From NCBI RefSeq assembly GCF_001278075.1, contig NZ_CP011340.1:5391501-5455500 (forward strand): a DNA stretch of 64,000 bases, written 5' to 3'. Below the pieces are notes generated by a model. It saw nothing but the letters and a program-made list of their open reading frames with translations. It was not told where the DNA came from and did no database searches. Shown in pieces: positions 1-9,347 of this stretch. The position numbers were made by a program, and so were the translations under genes. The stretch is from Streptomyces pristinaespiralis. Its GTDB lineage: Bacteria; Actinomycetota; Actinomycetes; Streptomycetales; Streptomycetaceae. Numbering within the stretch: position 1 is the stretch's first letter; each line of letters opens with the position of its first letter.

Positions 1-242
1 ACGCCCTCCGTGCCGGCCACGCAGTGCGGCGGCCAGGAGCGTGCGAAGTCCGGGTGGTCGGAGAAGTGGTCGCCCGGCTCGACGTGGTGGTCGCGGGTGG
101 CGACCACATGGCGGTAGCCGGGCTGGGCGTGGCCGATCAGGTCGGTGATGGCGGCCGCGACATCGGCACCTCCCGCCACCGCGAGGCTGCCGCCCTCGCA
201 GAAGTCGTTCTGAACGTCGACGACGATCAAGGCGCGGTGCAT
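1..242 (-). CDS. pncA: Nicotinamidase, isochorismatase family (3' part cut by window edge)
   Basis: The reverse strand translates from ATG at 242 into a protein beginning MHRALIVVDVQNDF, followed by CEGGSL and, near the window edge, WPPHCVAGTEG. DVQNDFCEGGSLAV and WPxHCVxGTxG are hallmarks of nicotinamidases, which deamidate nicotinamide to nicotinate in NAD salvage. The first Asp of DVQNDF is the usual catalytic acid. About 80 residues are visible; the catalytic Cys lies outside the window. AAGGAC about 8 bases before the ATG is a good ribosome site. The gene lies just downstream of pncB on the same strand, so the two consecutive salvage steps are encoded side by side. Confidence 0.93.
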   Translation of the reverse strand, partial: MHRALIVVDVQNDFCEGGSLAVAGGADVAAAITDLIGHAQPGYRHVVATRDHHVEPGDHFSDHPDFARSWPPHCVAGTEG

Positions 243-441
243 GGCGGGTGTCCTTCGGTGGGATGGCGGAGTAGCGGACGGAAGGGGCGGACGAGCGGCA
301 CGTGACCGCCGGCGCACAGAACCAGTGGCGAACAGAACTACTGAGCGTAGACACTCGCCACGCCGTACGGGAGGGGCTTGCCGCCCGCTGGGCGGGTCGT
401 CGTGCTCCCTGCCCCTTTACGGGTGGTTCATTCCGGACGGC

Positions 442-1770
442 TCACACGTACTCGGTCGGGATGACCGCCTCGCCGCGCGAGAGCTGGATGGCCGACATCG
501 GCAGGCCCTCCCGTGCCGCGGTGTGCCGGGCGCGCGCCGCGTCCAGCGGCTCGCGGGCGACGACGTCGCCGCCCTTGACCAGCTCCACCAGCAGCTGCCG
601 CTCCGCGAGCTCCGCGGGCACCTCGCCGACGCCGACGACCTCGGCCTCCGCGATCCCCTCGGCGTCGAGACGGCGCGCGGCCCACTTGCGGCCGCCGACC
701 GACATCTTGCCGCCCAGGGACTTCTTGGCGACCGGCTCGAGCGGCGCCCCGGGGTCCGTGGACCGGGCGCGGGCGACGAGCTTGTAGACCATCGAGCAGG
801 TGGGGTGGCCGCTGCCGGTGACCAGCTGGGTGCCGACGCCGTAGGCGTCGACCGGCGCGGCGGCCAGGGAGGCGATCGCGTACTCGTCGAGGTCGGAAGT
901 GACGACGATCTTGGTGTCGACGGCCCCGAGCTCGTCCAGCTGCTGGCGCACCCGGTGCGCGACGAGCAGCAGGTCGCCGGAGTCGATGCGGACGGCGCCG
1001 AGCTCGGGACCGGCGATGTCGACGGCCGTGCGGACGGCCTCGGCCACGTCGTAGGTGTCGACCAGCAGCGTCGTCCCCCGTCCGAGTGAGTCGACCTGTG
1101 CCTGGAACGCGCCGCGTTCGCTGTCGTGCAGCAGGGTGAAGGCGTGCGCGCTGGTGCCGACGGTGGGGATGGCGTAGCGGAAGCCGGCCGCCAGGTCGGA
1201 CGTGGAGTCGAAGCCGCCGACGTACGCGGCGCGCGCCGCGGCGACCGCCGACAGTTCGTGGGTGCGGCGCGCGCCCATCTCGATGAGCCGGCGTCCGCCC
1301 GCGGCGGCCGACATCCGTGAGGCCGCGGCGGCGATCGCGGAGTCGTGGTTGAGGATCGAGAGGATCACGGTCTCCAGCAGCACGCACTCGGCGAAGGTGC
1401 CCTCGACCCGGATGATCGGCGAACCGGGGAAGTACACCTCACCCTCGGGGTAGCCCCAGATGTCGCCGCTGAAGCGGTAGCGGGAGAGCCACTGGAGCGT
1501 GGGCTCGTCGACGATGTGCTGCTCCCGCAGGAAGCCGAGGACGCCCGCGTCGAAGCGGAAGTTCTCCACGGCGTCCAGGACGCGGCCGGTCCCGGCGACC
1601 ACGCCGTAGCGGCGGCCCTCGGGCAGGCGTCGGGTGAATACCTCGAAGACGGACCGCCGCTCGGCCGTGCCGGCCTTCAGCGCCGCCTGCAGCATCGTGA
1701 ACTCGTACTGATCGGTGAAGAGCGCGGTCGACGGCACGTCCACCGGCAGCCCAAGGTCTGCTGTGTTCAT
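442..1770 (-). CDS. pncB: Nicotinate phosphoribosyltransferase
   Basis: The protein is 442 aa and starts at ATG 1770 (MNTADLGLPVDVPSTALFTD); upstream sequence in this frame is not protein-like. It contains TDQYEFTMLQAALKAG at the N-terminus, the conserved IRIDSGDLL motif and GVGTQLVTG, all typical of PncB. It converts nicotinate and PRPP to nicotinate mononucleotide with ATP. The length fits the family. pncA follows about 200 bases downstream on the same strand. A perfect palindrome lies 17-43 bases upstream of the start, a likely operator. In Mycobacterium pncB1 is likewise next to and divergent from clpS. Confidence 0.96.
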   Translation of the reverse strand: MNTADLGLPVDVPSTALFTDQYEFTMLQAALKAGTAERRSVFEVFTRRLPEGRRYGVVAGTGRVLDAVENFRFDAGVLGFLREQHIVDEPTLQWLSRYRFSGDIWGYPEGEVYFPGSPIIRVEGTFAECVLLETVILSILNHDSAIAAAASRMSAAAGGRRLIEMGARRTHELSAVAAARAAYVGGFDSTSDLAAGFRYAIPTVGTSAHAFTLLHDSERGAFQAQVDSLGRGTTLLVDTYDVAEAVRTAVDIAGPELGAVRIDSGDLLLVAHRVRQQLDELGAVDTKIVVTSDLDEYAIASLAAAPVDAYGVGTQLVTGSGHPTCSMVYKLVARARSTDPGAPLEPVAKKSLGGKMSVGGRKWAARRLDAEGIAEAEVVGVGEVPAELAERQLLVELVKGGDVVAREPLDAARARHTAAREGLPMSAIQLSRGEAVIPTEYV

Positions 1771-1786
1771 GACGCTGATGCTAGCG

Positions 1787-1813
1787 CACATCTCGTCAAT
1801 CTGACGAGATGTG
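1787..1813. promoter_or_regulatory. Perfect 12-bp inverted repeat upstream of pncB
   Basis: Arm CACATCTCGTCA at 1787-1798, spacer ATC, and the exact reverse-complement arm at 1802-1813. It sits between the divergent pncB and clpS starts, 17 bases from pncB. A 27-bp perfect dyad here is best read as a repressor operator. A regulator of NAD metabolism such as an NrtR-type protein is my inference from gene context only; no regulator gene is visible nearby. Confidence 0.7.
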
Positions 1814-1873
1814 GTTCCGACGGGCCGGGGGGCGTTTGTGCGATACGGCCTCCCGGGTGGCAGCATGGGTTGA

Positions 1874-2176
1874 GTGACTATGCCCGTAGAGATCGAACGA
1901 CCGGAGTCGGCGGAGGAGGCGCACGCCGTCCCCGAGCCCGATGTGCCCTGGGTGACTCTGGTGCACAACGACCCGGTCAATCTGATGAGCTACGTCACCT
2001 ACGTCTTCCAGGCCTATTTCGGCTACTCGAAGGACAAGGCGCACAAGCTGATGCTCGACGTCCATCACAAGGGGCGCGCCGTCGTCTCCAGCGGTACCCG
2101 CGAGGAGATGGAGCGTGACGTGCAGGCGATGCACGGATACGGACTGTGGGCCACGCTCACCCAGGACCGCGGCTGA
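1874..2176 (+). CDS. clpS: ATP-dependent Clp protease adaptor ClpS
   Basis: The protein is 100 aa with the ClpS signature: [19 protein letters not shown] near residues 27-45, [15 protein letters not shown] around 58-72, then [20 protein letters not shown]. ClpS binds N-degron substrates and delivers them to ClpC/ClpA; the Asn-Asp of HNDPVN contacts the substrate N-terminus. GTG 1874 is the first start, and ATG 1880 two codons later is an equally reasonable one. The stop overlaps the next start by one base (TGATG), so translation is probably coupled to the DUF2017 gene. Confidence 0.96.
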   Translation: MTMPVEIERPESAEEAHAVPEPDVPWVTLVHNDPVNLMSYVTYVFQAYFGYSKDKAHKLMLDVHHKGRAVVSSGTREEMERDVQAMHGYGLWATLTQDRG

Positions 2177-2769
2177 TGAGCTCTCACTTCGAGCCGCGCG
2201 GCGGCGGCGGGGCCGCGGTCGCCCTGGACGAGGTCGAGATCGCGATCCTGCGCTCCCTCGCCGTCCAGCTCCTCGAGCTCATCGGGCCGGGCGACGAGCC
2301 GGCCGAGGGGGCGGACCCGCTGGCGGCCCTCTTCGCGGAGGGGCCGAGCGAGCCCCCGTCCGACCCCGCGCTCGCGCGCCTGTTCCCCGAGGCCTACGCC
2401 GATCCGGAGGCCGGGACCCCCGACGAGGAGCTGAGGGCCGCCTCCTCCGAGTTCCGGCGGTTCACCGAGAACGACCTGCGCACGCGTAAACGCGAGGACG
2501 CCCTCGCCGTCGTGCGCAGCCTCGACGCCCTCACTCCGGCGGGTGACGGCGGTGCGGTGCTGGAGCTGTCGGCCGACGACTGCCTGCACTGGCTCGGCGC
2601 CCTCAACGACCTGCGGCTGACCATCGGCACCCGTCTCGACGTCGGCGACGAGGACGAGAACGAGGACCTCTACCGCCTTCCGGACTCCGACCCGCGCAAG
2701 CCGATGGTCATGGCGTACCTGTGGCTCGGCGCCCTCCAGGAGACGCTCGTCGAGACCTTGATGCCCTGA
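2176..2769 (+). CDS. DUF2017 family protein
   Basis: The protein is 197 aa, starting at the ATG that overlaps the clpS stop by one base. It is acidic, with IAILRSLAVQLLELIG near residues 30-45, AASSEFRRFTENDLR in the middle and DCLHWLGALNDLRLTIGTRL near 130-155. The C-terminus has MVMAYLWLGALQETLVETL. This matches the actinobacterial DUF2017 family, encoded directly after clpS in Streptomyces and Mycobacterium. No biochemical function is known to me; the fixed adjacency and overlap suggest a role connected with ClpS. Confidence 0.88.
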   Translation: MSSHFEPRGGGGAAVALDEVEIAILRSLAVQLLELIGPGDEPAEGADPLAALFAEGPSEPPSDPALARLFPEAYADPEAGTPDEELRAASSEFRRFTENDLRTRKREDALAVVRSLDALTPAGDGGAVLELSADDCLHWLGALNDLRLTIGTRLDVGDEDENEDLYRLPDSDPRKPMVMAYLWLGALQETLVETLMP

Positions 2770-3077
2770 GCGGTCCGTTCGCTCAACGGAGTCTCAAATC
2801 CGGATAACGATCCCGTCAATGGATCGTCACCGTTCCTCACCCGGCGCGCCATTTGTCTGTATTTCCGTGTGGCCTGCACCACTTTCCATCGCGGGGATCA
2901 CCGTTGCGGGCGTGATAGATCTTCACGACCGCTCGGGGAACGCCACCCCTGTCTCCCGAGTGCGCCCCGTCCGGCCGACCGCCGGAGGCACTCCATCCAT
3001 ATCCGGGGGGATCAGGACCTGATCCGCGGCCGCTCGACGCAGCGGGAGCGGATCGGCATGGAGAAAGGCGCATCACC
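2770..3077. other. 308-bp intergenic region before the amino-acid permease
   Basis: I see no gene here. It holds two marked elements: GGATAACGATCCCGTCAATG from 2802, which recurs with one mismatch at 9270-9288 upstream of nagE2, and a 17-bp palindrome at 3009-3025 (GGATCAGG, A, CCTGATCC). The palindrome lies about 50 bases before the permease start, inside the probable leader. GAGAAAGG at 3060-3067 is the permease ribosome site. Confidence 0.5.
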
Positions 3078-4526
3078 ATGACCTCGGTGCAGGTCGACAA
3101 TCACACCGGCGACGAGGCCGGGGGCAACACTTCGCAAGAGGGCTACGAGCGCGGACTCGGCAGCCGTCAGGTCCAGATGATCGCCATCGGCGGTGCCATC
3201 GGCGTGGGCCTGTTCATGGGAGCCGGCGCGAACATCGCCAAGGCCGGACCCAGCATCATCCTGATGTACGCCCTCGCCGGCGTCGTCATCTTCTTCATCA
3301 TGCGAGCGCTCGGCGAGCTGCTCCTGTACCGGCCCGTCTCCGGCTCCTTCGCCGAGTACGCACGGGAGTTCCTCGGCCCGTTCTTCGGTTTCGTCACCGG
3401 CTGGACGTACTGGCTGATGTGGATCGTCACCGGCATGGCCGAGCTCACCGCGGCGGCCATCTACATCCACTTCTGGTTCCCCGAGATCCCGCAATGGGTC
3501 AGCGCACTGGTCTTCCTGGTCGTGCTCTTCGGCGTCAACCTGATCTCGGTGAAGATCTTCGGCGAGGTCGAGTTCTGGTTCTCGATGGTCAAGGTCACCG
3601 CGATCATCGGCATGATCGTGATCGGCCTCGGTGTCCTCACCCTCGGCTTCTCCGACGCCGGTGACACCGCCTCCGTCTCCAACCTCTGGTCCTACGACGG
3701 CGTCTTCCCCAACGGCATCGGCTCCAGCCTGATGACCCTGCAGGGCGTCATGTTCGCCTACCTCGCCGTCGAGCTCGTCGGTGTGACCGCGGGCGAGTCG
3801 GAGAACCCGGAGAAGACCCTCCCCAAGGCGATCAACACGCTGCCCTGGCGCATCATCATCTTCTACGTCGGCGCCCTGATCGTGATCCTCTCCGTCGTGA
3901 AGTGGACCGAGTTCTCCGCCGGCGAGAGCCCCTTCGTGCACGCATTCGAGAAGATCGGCATCCCGCTCGCCGCTGGCATCGTCAACTTCGTCGTGCTCAC
4001 CGCGGCCCTGTCGTCCTGCAACTCCGGCATGTACTCCACCGGCCGGATGCTGCGCGACCTCGCCTCCAACGGCGAGGCCCCGCAGGCGCTCGGCAAGCTC
4101 AACAGCCGCCGCACCCCGGCGGTCGGCATCGCGGTCTCCGTCACCCTCATGGGCATCGGCGTGGTCCTCAACTACATCGTCCCGGAGAAGGCCTTCGGCT
4201 ATGTGGTGTCCGTCGCCACCGCGGCCGGCATCTGGACCTGGATGATGATCCTCGTCAGCCACATCCGCTACCGCTCCGCGGTGGACGCGGGACGGCTGCG
4301 CGCCTCGTCCTTCCCGGCCCCGGGCGGCGCGGTCTTCAGCTGGGTCGCCCTGCTCTTCCTGATCGGCGTGACCGGCATGGTCGCGTTCGACGAGGCGGGC
4401 CGGATCTCCCTGTACGTCGCCGCCGTCTGGGCCCTGGGCCTCGCCGTCGGCTGGCAGATGCTGAAGCGGAAGAACCCGCGGATCGCCGAGCGGAAGCAGC
4501 GGGAGTACGCGGCCGCGTCCGACTGA
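3078..4526 (+). CDS. Amino acid permease, APC superfamily (AAT family)
   Basis: The protein is 482 aa with about 12 predicted membrane helices. The family signature IGGAIGVGLFMGAG near residues 37-50, GPSIILMYALAGVV and MRALGELLLYRPVSGSFAEY follow the order seen in CycA/AroP/AnsP-type proton-driven amino-acid importers. GVTAGESENPEKTLPKAIN lies in the middle. The sequence does not fix the substrate; D-Ala/Gly/Ser, asparagine or aromatic amino acids are all possible. GAGAAAGG precedes the ATG. It appears to be transcribed alone, with a strong terminator 34 bases downstream. In Mycobacterium a different gene occupies this slot between DUF2017 and mec. Confidence 0.9.
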   Translation: MTSVQVDNHTGDEAGGNTSQEGYERGLGSRQVQMIAIGGAIGVGLFMGAGANIAKAGPSIILMYALAGVVIFFIMRALGELLLYRPVSGSFAEYAREFLGPFFGFVTGWTYWLMWIVTGMAELTAAAIYIHFWFPEIPQWVSALVFLVVLFGVNLISVKIFGEVEFWFSMVKVTAIIGMIVIGLGVLTLGFSDAGDTASVSNLWSYDGVFPNGIGSSLMTLQGVMFAYLAVELVGVTAGESENPEKTLPKAINTLPWRIIIFYVGALIVILSVVKWTEFSAGESPFVHAFEKIGIPLAAGIVNFVVLTAALSSCNSGMYSTGRMLRDLASNGEAPQALGKLNSRRTPAVGIAVSVTLMGIGVVLNYIVPEKAFGYVVSVATAAGIWTWMMILVSHIRYRSAVDAGRLRASSFPAPGGAVFSWVALLFLIGVTGMVAFDEAGRISLYVAAVWALGLAVGWQMLKRKNPRIAERKQREYAAASD

Positions 4527-4559
4527 CGACGGCGCTGTCCACCGCCTGTCTCACCTGAT

Positions 4560-4586
4560 GGCCTCCGGATCTCGGATCCGGAGGCC
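4560..4586 (+). terminator. Terminator of the permease gene
   Basis: Perfect 12-bp stem (GGCCTCCGGATC paired with GATCCGGAGGCC) with a TCG loop, 34 bases after the permease stop. It ends only 7 bases before the -10-like TATCCT (4594-4599) of the next gene, so the terminator and that promoter abut. Confidence 0.85.
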
Positions 4587-4606
4587 GTCTGCCTATCCTG
4601 TGGCTC

Positions 4607-5029
4607 ATGCTGACCATCACCCAGGCCCTCTTCGACCAGATCGTCGCCCACGCCCGCGAGGACCACCCCGACGAGGCCTGCGGCGTCGTCGCCGGACCGG
4701 AGGGCTCCGGCCGCCCCGAGCGCTTCATCCCGATGCTGAACGCGGCCCGTTCGCCCACGTTCTACGAGTTCGACTCGGGCGATCTGCTCAAGCTCTACCG
4801 CGAGCTGGACGACCGGGACGAGGAGCCCGTGATCATCTACCACTCGCACACCGCGACCGAGGCGTACCCGTCCCGCACCGACGTCAGCTACGCCAACGAG
4901 CCCGGGGCCCACTACGTCCTGGTCTCCACGGCGGACACCGACGACGCCGGGCCCTTCCAGTTCCGCTCGTTCCGCATCGTGGACGGCGAGATCACCGAAG
5001 AGGACGTGAAGGTCGTCGAGGCGTACTGA
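4607..5029 (+). CDS. mec: JAMM/MPN+ metalloprotease, Mec-type CysO-cysteine peptidase
   Basis: The protein is 140 aa with a complete JAMM zinc site: Glu23 in PDEACGVV, then H79-S80-H81 and S89, D92 in HSHTATEAYPSRTD. In Mycobacterium the homologue Mec+ cuts cysteine from the C-terminus of the sulfur-carrier CysO; it is encoded just before cysO and cysM, as here. The Gly-Gly-Met-Val end of CysO in this window suggests it may also trim CysO to expose Gly-Gly. TATCCT at 4594-4599 ends 7 bases before the ATG with no ribosome site between, so the mRNA is probably leaderless. Confidence 0.93.
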   Translation: MLTITQALFDQIVAHAREDHPDEACGVVAGPEGSGRPERFIPMLNAARSPTFYEFDSGDLLKLYRELDDRDEEPVIIYHSHTATEAYPSRTDVSYANEPGAHYVLVSTADTDDAGPFQFRSFRIVDGEITEEDVKVVEAY

Positions 5030-5196
5030 GCCCACGCCGCGGGCGCCCGACAAGCAGGTCCCGCCGCGCCGCGCACCCTTGGCGCAGGGCGGGACGATCT
5101 CCCCTCCGGGCGCCCCGGTCCGCATCCTGAGCGGACATCGTCCATCATGCGAGATCACACTCCGGGGAGCGGACGGGGAATCGATACGATGAGCGC

Positions 5197-5328
5197 ATGG
5201 TTCCCCATGACGTGAGCGACAAGACGCCGAGCACTCTGCTGCTCGTGGCGCGGCTGCACGTCGACCTGTGCCGCCTCGCCAGTGCGATGTGTACGGCCGC
5301 GCCCTGTCGTTCCCACGGCACAGCCTGA
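5197..5328 (+). CDS. Leader peptide with clustered Cys codons, upstream of cysO-cysM
   Basis: A 43-aa reading frame: MVPHDVSDKTPSTLLLVARL followed by HVDLCRLASAMC and TAAPC. The RLHVDLCRLAS core matches a class of short actinobacterial leader peptides found before sulfur and cysteine genes. It holds three Cys codons within 15 residues. A hairpin (CCCCC 5352-5356 with GGGGG 5363-5367) lies between its stop and cysO. TACGAT (5185-5190) ends 6 bases before the ATG, fitting a leaderless mRNA. Slow decoding of Cys codons under cysteine starvation would then raise cysO-cysM expression, by analogy with Cys-rich attenuators of mycobacteria. Confidence 0.75.
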   Translation: MVPHDVSDKTPSTLLLVARLHVDLCRLASAMCTAAPCRSHGTA

Positions 5329-5415
5329 CGGAACAGCGCACTCCAGCCACACCCCCTCGCGCGGGGGCCACAGCCGCGCGCCCCTACGCCACCTTCCACA
5401 ACAGGAGCCCACGTC

Positions 5416-5694
5416 ATGGCCATCGAGGTCCGCATCCCGACCATCCTCCGCACCTACACCGGCGGCGCCAAGGCCGTCGAGGGCAACGGGGACACCCTCG
5501 CCGAGCTCTTCGCCGACCTCGAGTCCCGCCACAACGGCATCCAGGAGCGCATCGTCGAGGGCGAGCAGCTGCGCCGTTTCGTGAACGTCTACCTGAACGA
5601 CGAGGACGTCCGCTTCCTCGACGGCATCTCCACCAAGCTCACCGACGGCGACAGCGTCACGATCCTGCCGGCCGTCGCCGGCGGCATGGTCTGA
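5416..5694 (+). CDS. cysO: CysO sulfur-carrier protein (MoaD/ThiS fold)
   Basis: The protein is 92 aa with a beta-grasp fold: MAIEVRIPTILRTYTGG at the start, FVNVYLNDEDVR in the middle and DSVTILPAVAGG at 79-90, the usual carrier C-terminus. CysO carries sulfur as a C-terminal thiocarboxylate and donates it to CysM, giving a CysO-cysteine adduct that Mec hydrolyses. Here two residues, Met-Val, follow Gly-Gly, whereas the mycobacterial protein ends at Gly-Gly as I recall. The precursor would need trimming before activation. AGGAG lies upstream of the ATG, and cysM starts 6 bases after the stop. Confidence 0.94.
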   Translation: MAIEVRIPTILRTYTGGAKAVEGNGDTLAELFADLESRHNGIQERIVEGEQLRRFVNVYLNDEDVRFLDGISTKLTDGDSVTILPAVAGGMV

Positions 5695-6651
<957 letters not shown>

Positions 6652-6739
6652 CCACGGCCCGGCAGAGGTCGGCCAGGGGCACGGAGGGCTGAACACCCGA
6701 AGACCGTGAGCGGTCACAACTTCATACGAACCAGGCGAT

Positions 6740-6775
6740 GTCACCCCTCGTTCCCGACCCGGGACGGGGGGTGAC
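6740..6775 (+). terminator. Hairpin downstream of cysM
   Basis: GTCACCCC at 6740-6747 pairs with GGGGTGAC at 6768-6775, and an inner CGT/ACG and CCC/GGG stem continues the helix. It lies about 90 bases after the cysM stop, without a U-tract. A terminator of the cys operon is the simplest reading; a role in the leader of the following gene cannot be excluded. Confidence 0.55.
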
Positions 6776-6885
6776 GTTACCCACAACACGGGGCGGCTGA
6801 GGAGCGACCGGCCGTTTCGCGCCTTACGCTCGACGCACCGCACGACCTTCCCCCAGCCCTCCCCGTCAACGGAGGTTCCAGCTCC

Positions 6886-7638
6886 ATGAAGCTCACCGTC
6901 GTCGGCTGCTCCGGGTCGTTCCCGTCCGCGGAATCGGCCTGCTCGAGCTACCTCGTAGAGGCCGACGGCTTCCGGCTGCTCCTCGACATGGGCAACGGCG
7001 CCCTCGGAGAGTTGCAGCGCCACTGTGGTCTCTACGATCTCGACGCCATCTTCCTCAGCCACCTCCACGCGGACCACTGCATCGACATGTGCGGGTACTT
7101 CGTGGCCCGCTACTACCGCCACGACGGCGGCCGCTGCGCACCCATCCCGGTCCACGGCCCCGAGGGCACCGAGCAGCGTCTGACCACGGCCTACGCCGAC
7201 ACGCCCTCCGCCTCCTCCATGAGCGAGGTGTTCGACTTCCACACCCTGAAGCCGGGGCACTTCGAGATCGGCCCCTTCTCCGTCTTCACGGAGAAGCTGG
7301 CGCATCCCGTCGAGGCGTACGGCATCCGGCTGGAGCACGGCGGCAGGACCCTGACGTACTCGGGCGACACCGGTGTGTGCGACGCGCTCGACGACCTCGC
7401 CGCGGGTGCGGACCTCTTCCTCTGCGAGGCGTCCTTCACGCACGGCAAGGAGGACATCCCGGACCTCCACCTCAACGGCCGTGAGGCCGGGGCCTACGCC
7501 CGGCGCGCGAACGCGGGCCGGCTGGTCCTGACCCACATCCCGCCGTGGACGGACCCCGGGCAGACGCTGCGCGACGCCCGCGCCGTGTACGACGGTCCGA
7601 CGGACGTCGCACGGCCCGGCGCGGTCTACGAGATCTGA
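6886..7638 (+). CDS. Metallo-beta-lactamase-fold hydrolase, Rv1339-like cyclic-nucleotide phosphodiesterase
   Basis: The protein is 250 aa. It starts KLTVVGCSGSFPSAES, carries the metal motif LSHLHADHCID (HxHxDH), then YSGDTGVCD, LCEASFTHG and LTHIPPWTDPG. Its motif order and C-terminus follow mycobacterial Rv1339, an atypical class II cAMP phosphodiesterase, and it occupies the same place in the cysM ... rph gene order; rhomboid and murI, present there in Mycobacterium, are absent here. The cAMP-degrading role is inferred from that family. GGAGG before the ATG supports the start. A 20-bp bidirectional terminator follows. Confidence 0.85.
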   Translation: MKLTVVGCSGSFPSAESACSSYLVEADGFRLLLDMGNGALGELQRHCGLYDLDAIFLSHLHADHCIDMCGYFVARYYRHDGGRCAPIPVHGPEGTEQRLTTAYADTPSASSMSEVFDFHTLKPGHFEIGPFSVFTEKLAHPVEAYGIRLEHGGRTLTYSGDTGVCDALDDLAAGADLFLCEASFTHGKEDIPDLHLNGREAGAYARRANAGRLVLTHIPPWTDPGQTLRDARAVYDGPTDVARPGAVYEI

Positions 7639-7761
7639 GGGCCACCGGGCACCGGCTCCACCGGGCACCGGCTCGGCCGGCTCCATGTCCCACCGGCTCC
7701 ACGGCCCCACGGCGCATCTGGATCCACCGGCGCTTCCGGCCCCACCGGCGTCCACCCGCAA

Positions 7762-7807
7762 CGGCGAAAGCCCCTGTCCTCCCGGCGGAGGACAGGGGCT
7801 TTCGCCG
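7762..7807. terminator. Bidirectional terminator between converging genes
   Basis: A perfect 20-bp stem (arms 7762-7781 and 7788-7807) with a 6-base loop CCGGCG. It contains AAAGCCCC/GGGGCTTT, giving short A and T runs on both sides. It lies between the hydrolase gene (rightward) and nagE2 (leftward) and should stop both. Confidence 0.92.
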
Positions 7808-7821
7808 TGGTGACGCGAGAC

Positions 7822-9096
<1,275 letters not shown>

Positions 9097-9190
9097 AACT
9101 TCCTCCAGTGGGCAAGGCGCCGCCAGAGGTCGTGACTTCGGGGGAGGGCGGCGTCTCAACGGGGAATGCGGGCCCGTGGTCTGGACCGCA

Positions 9191-9219
9191 TGGTCTACAC
9201 CATTGAGTGGTGTAGACCT
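9191..9219. promoter_or_regulatory. Pair of DasR-responsive elements upstream of nagE2
   Basis: TGGTCTACACCA at 9191-9202 and TGGTGTAGACCT at 9208-9219 each resemble the DasR consensus (TGGTCTAGACCA) and form an inverted pair separated by TTGAG. Two dre sites before nagE2 fit what is known in Streptomyces coelicolor. They link the transporter to chitin/GlcNAc signalling. Confidence 0.88.
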
Positions 9220-9296
9220 GTTGTAGCACGGTGAGGGTTAGATAAGGAACCTGCGAATTTTCCGGACCCGATAACGATCCGGTCAATGCGCACGAA

Positions 9297-9328
9297 AAGG
9301 CCCCCGGGGCCCGAGCCCCGAAGGCCTT
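9297..9328 (-). terminator. Terminator of nagE1
   Basis: On the minus strand AAGGCC..GGGGC pairs with GCCCC..GGCCTT through a TCG loop region, with two U-G pairs in the stem, followed by TTTTCG. It lies 20 bases after the nagE1 stop and separates it from the nagE2 promoter. Confidence 0.8.
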
Positions 9329-9347
9329 CCTGCCTGGTCGGCGGCCC

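Noticed and set aside
3012..4262. 416-codon antisense frame rich in His, Asp and Glu across the permease gene
   Set aside because: It is the antisense shadow of a clear 12-helix permease, with composition typical of reversed high-GC codons.
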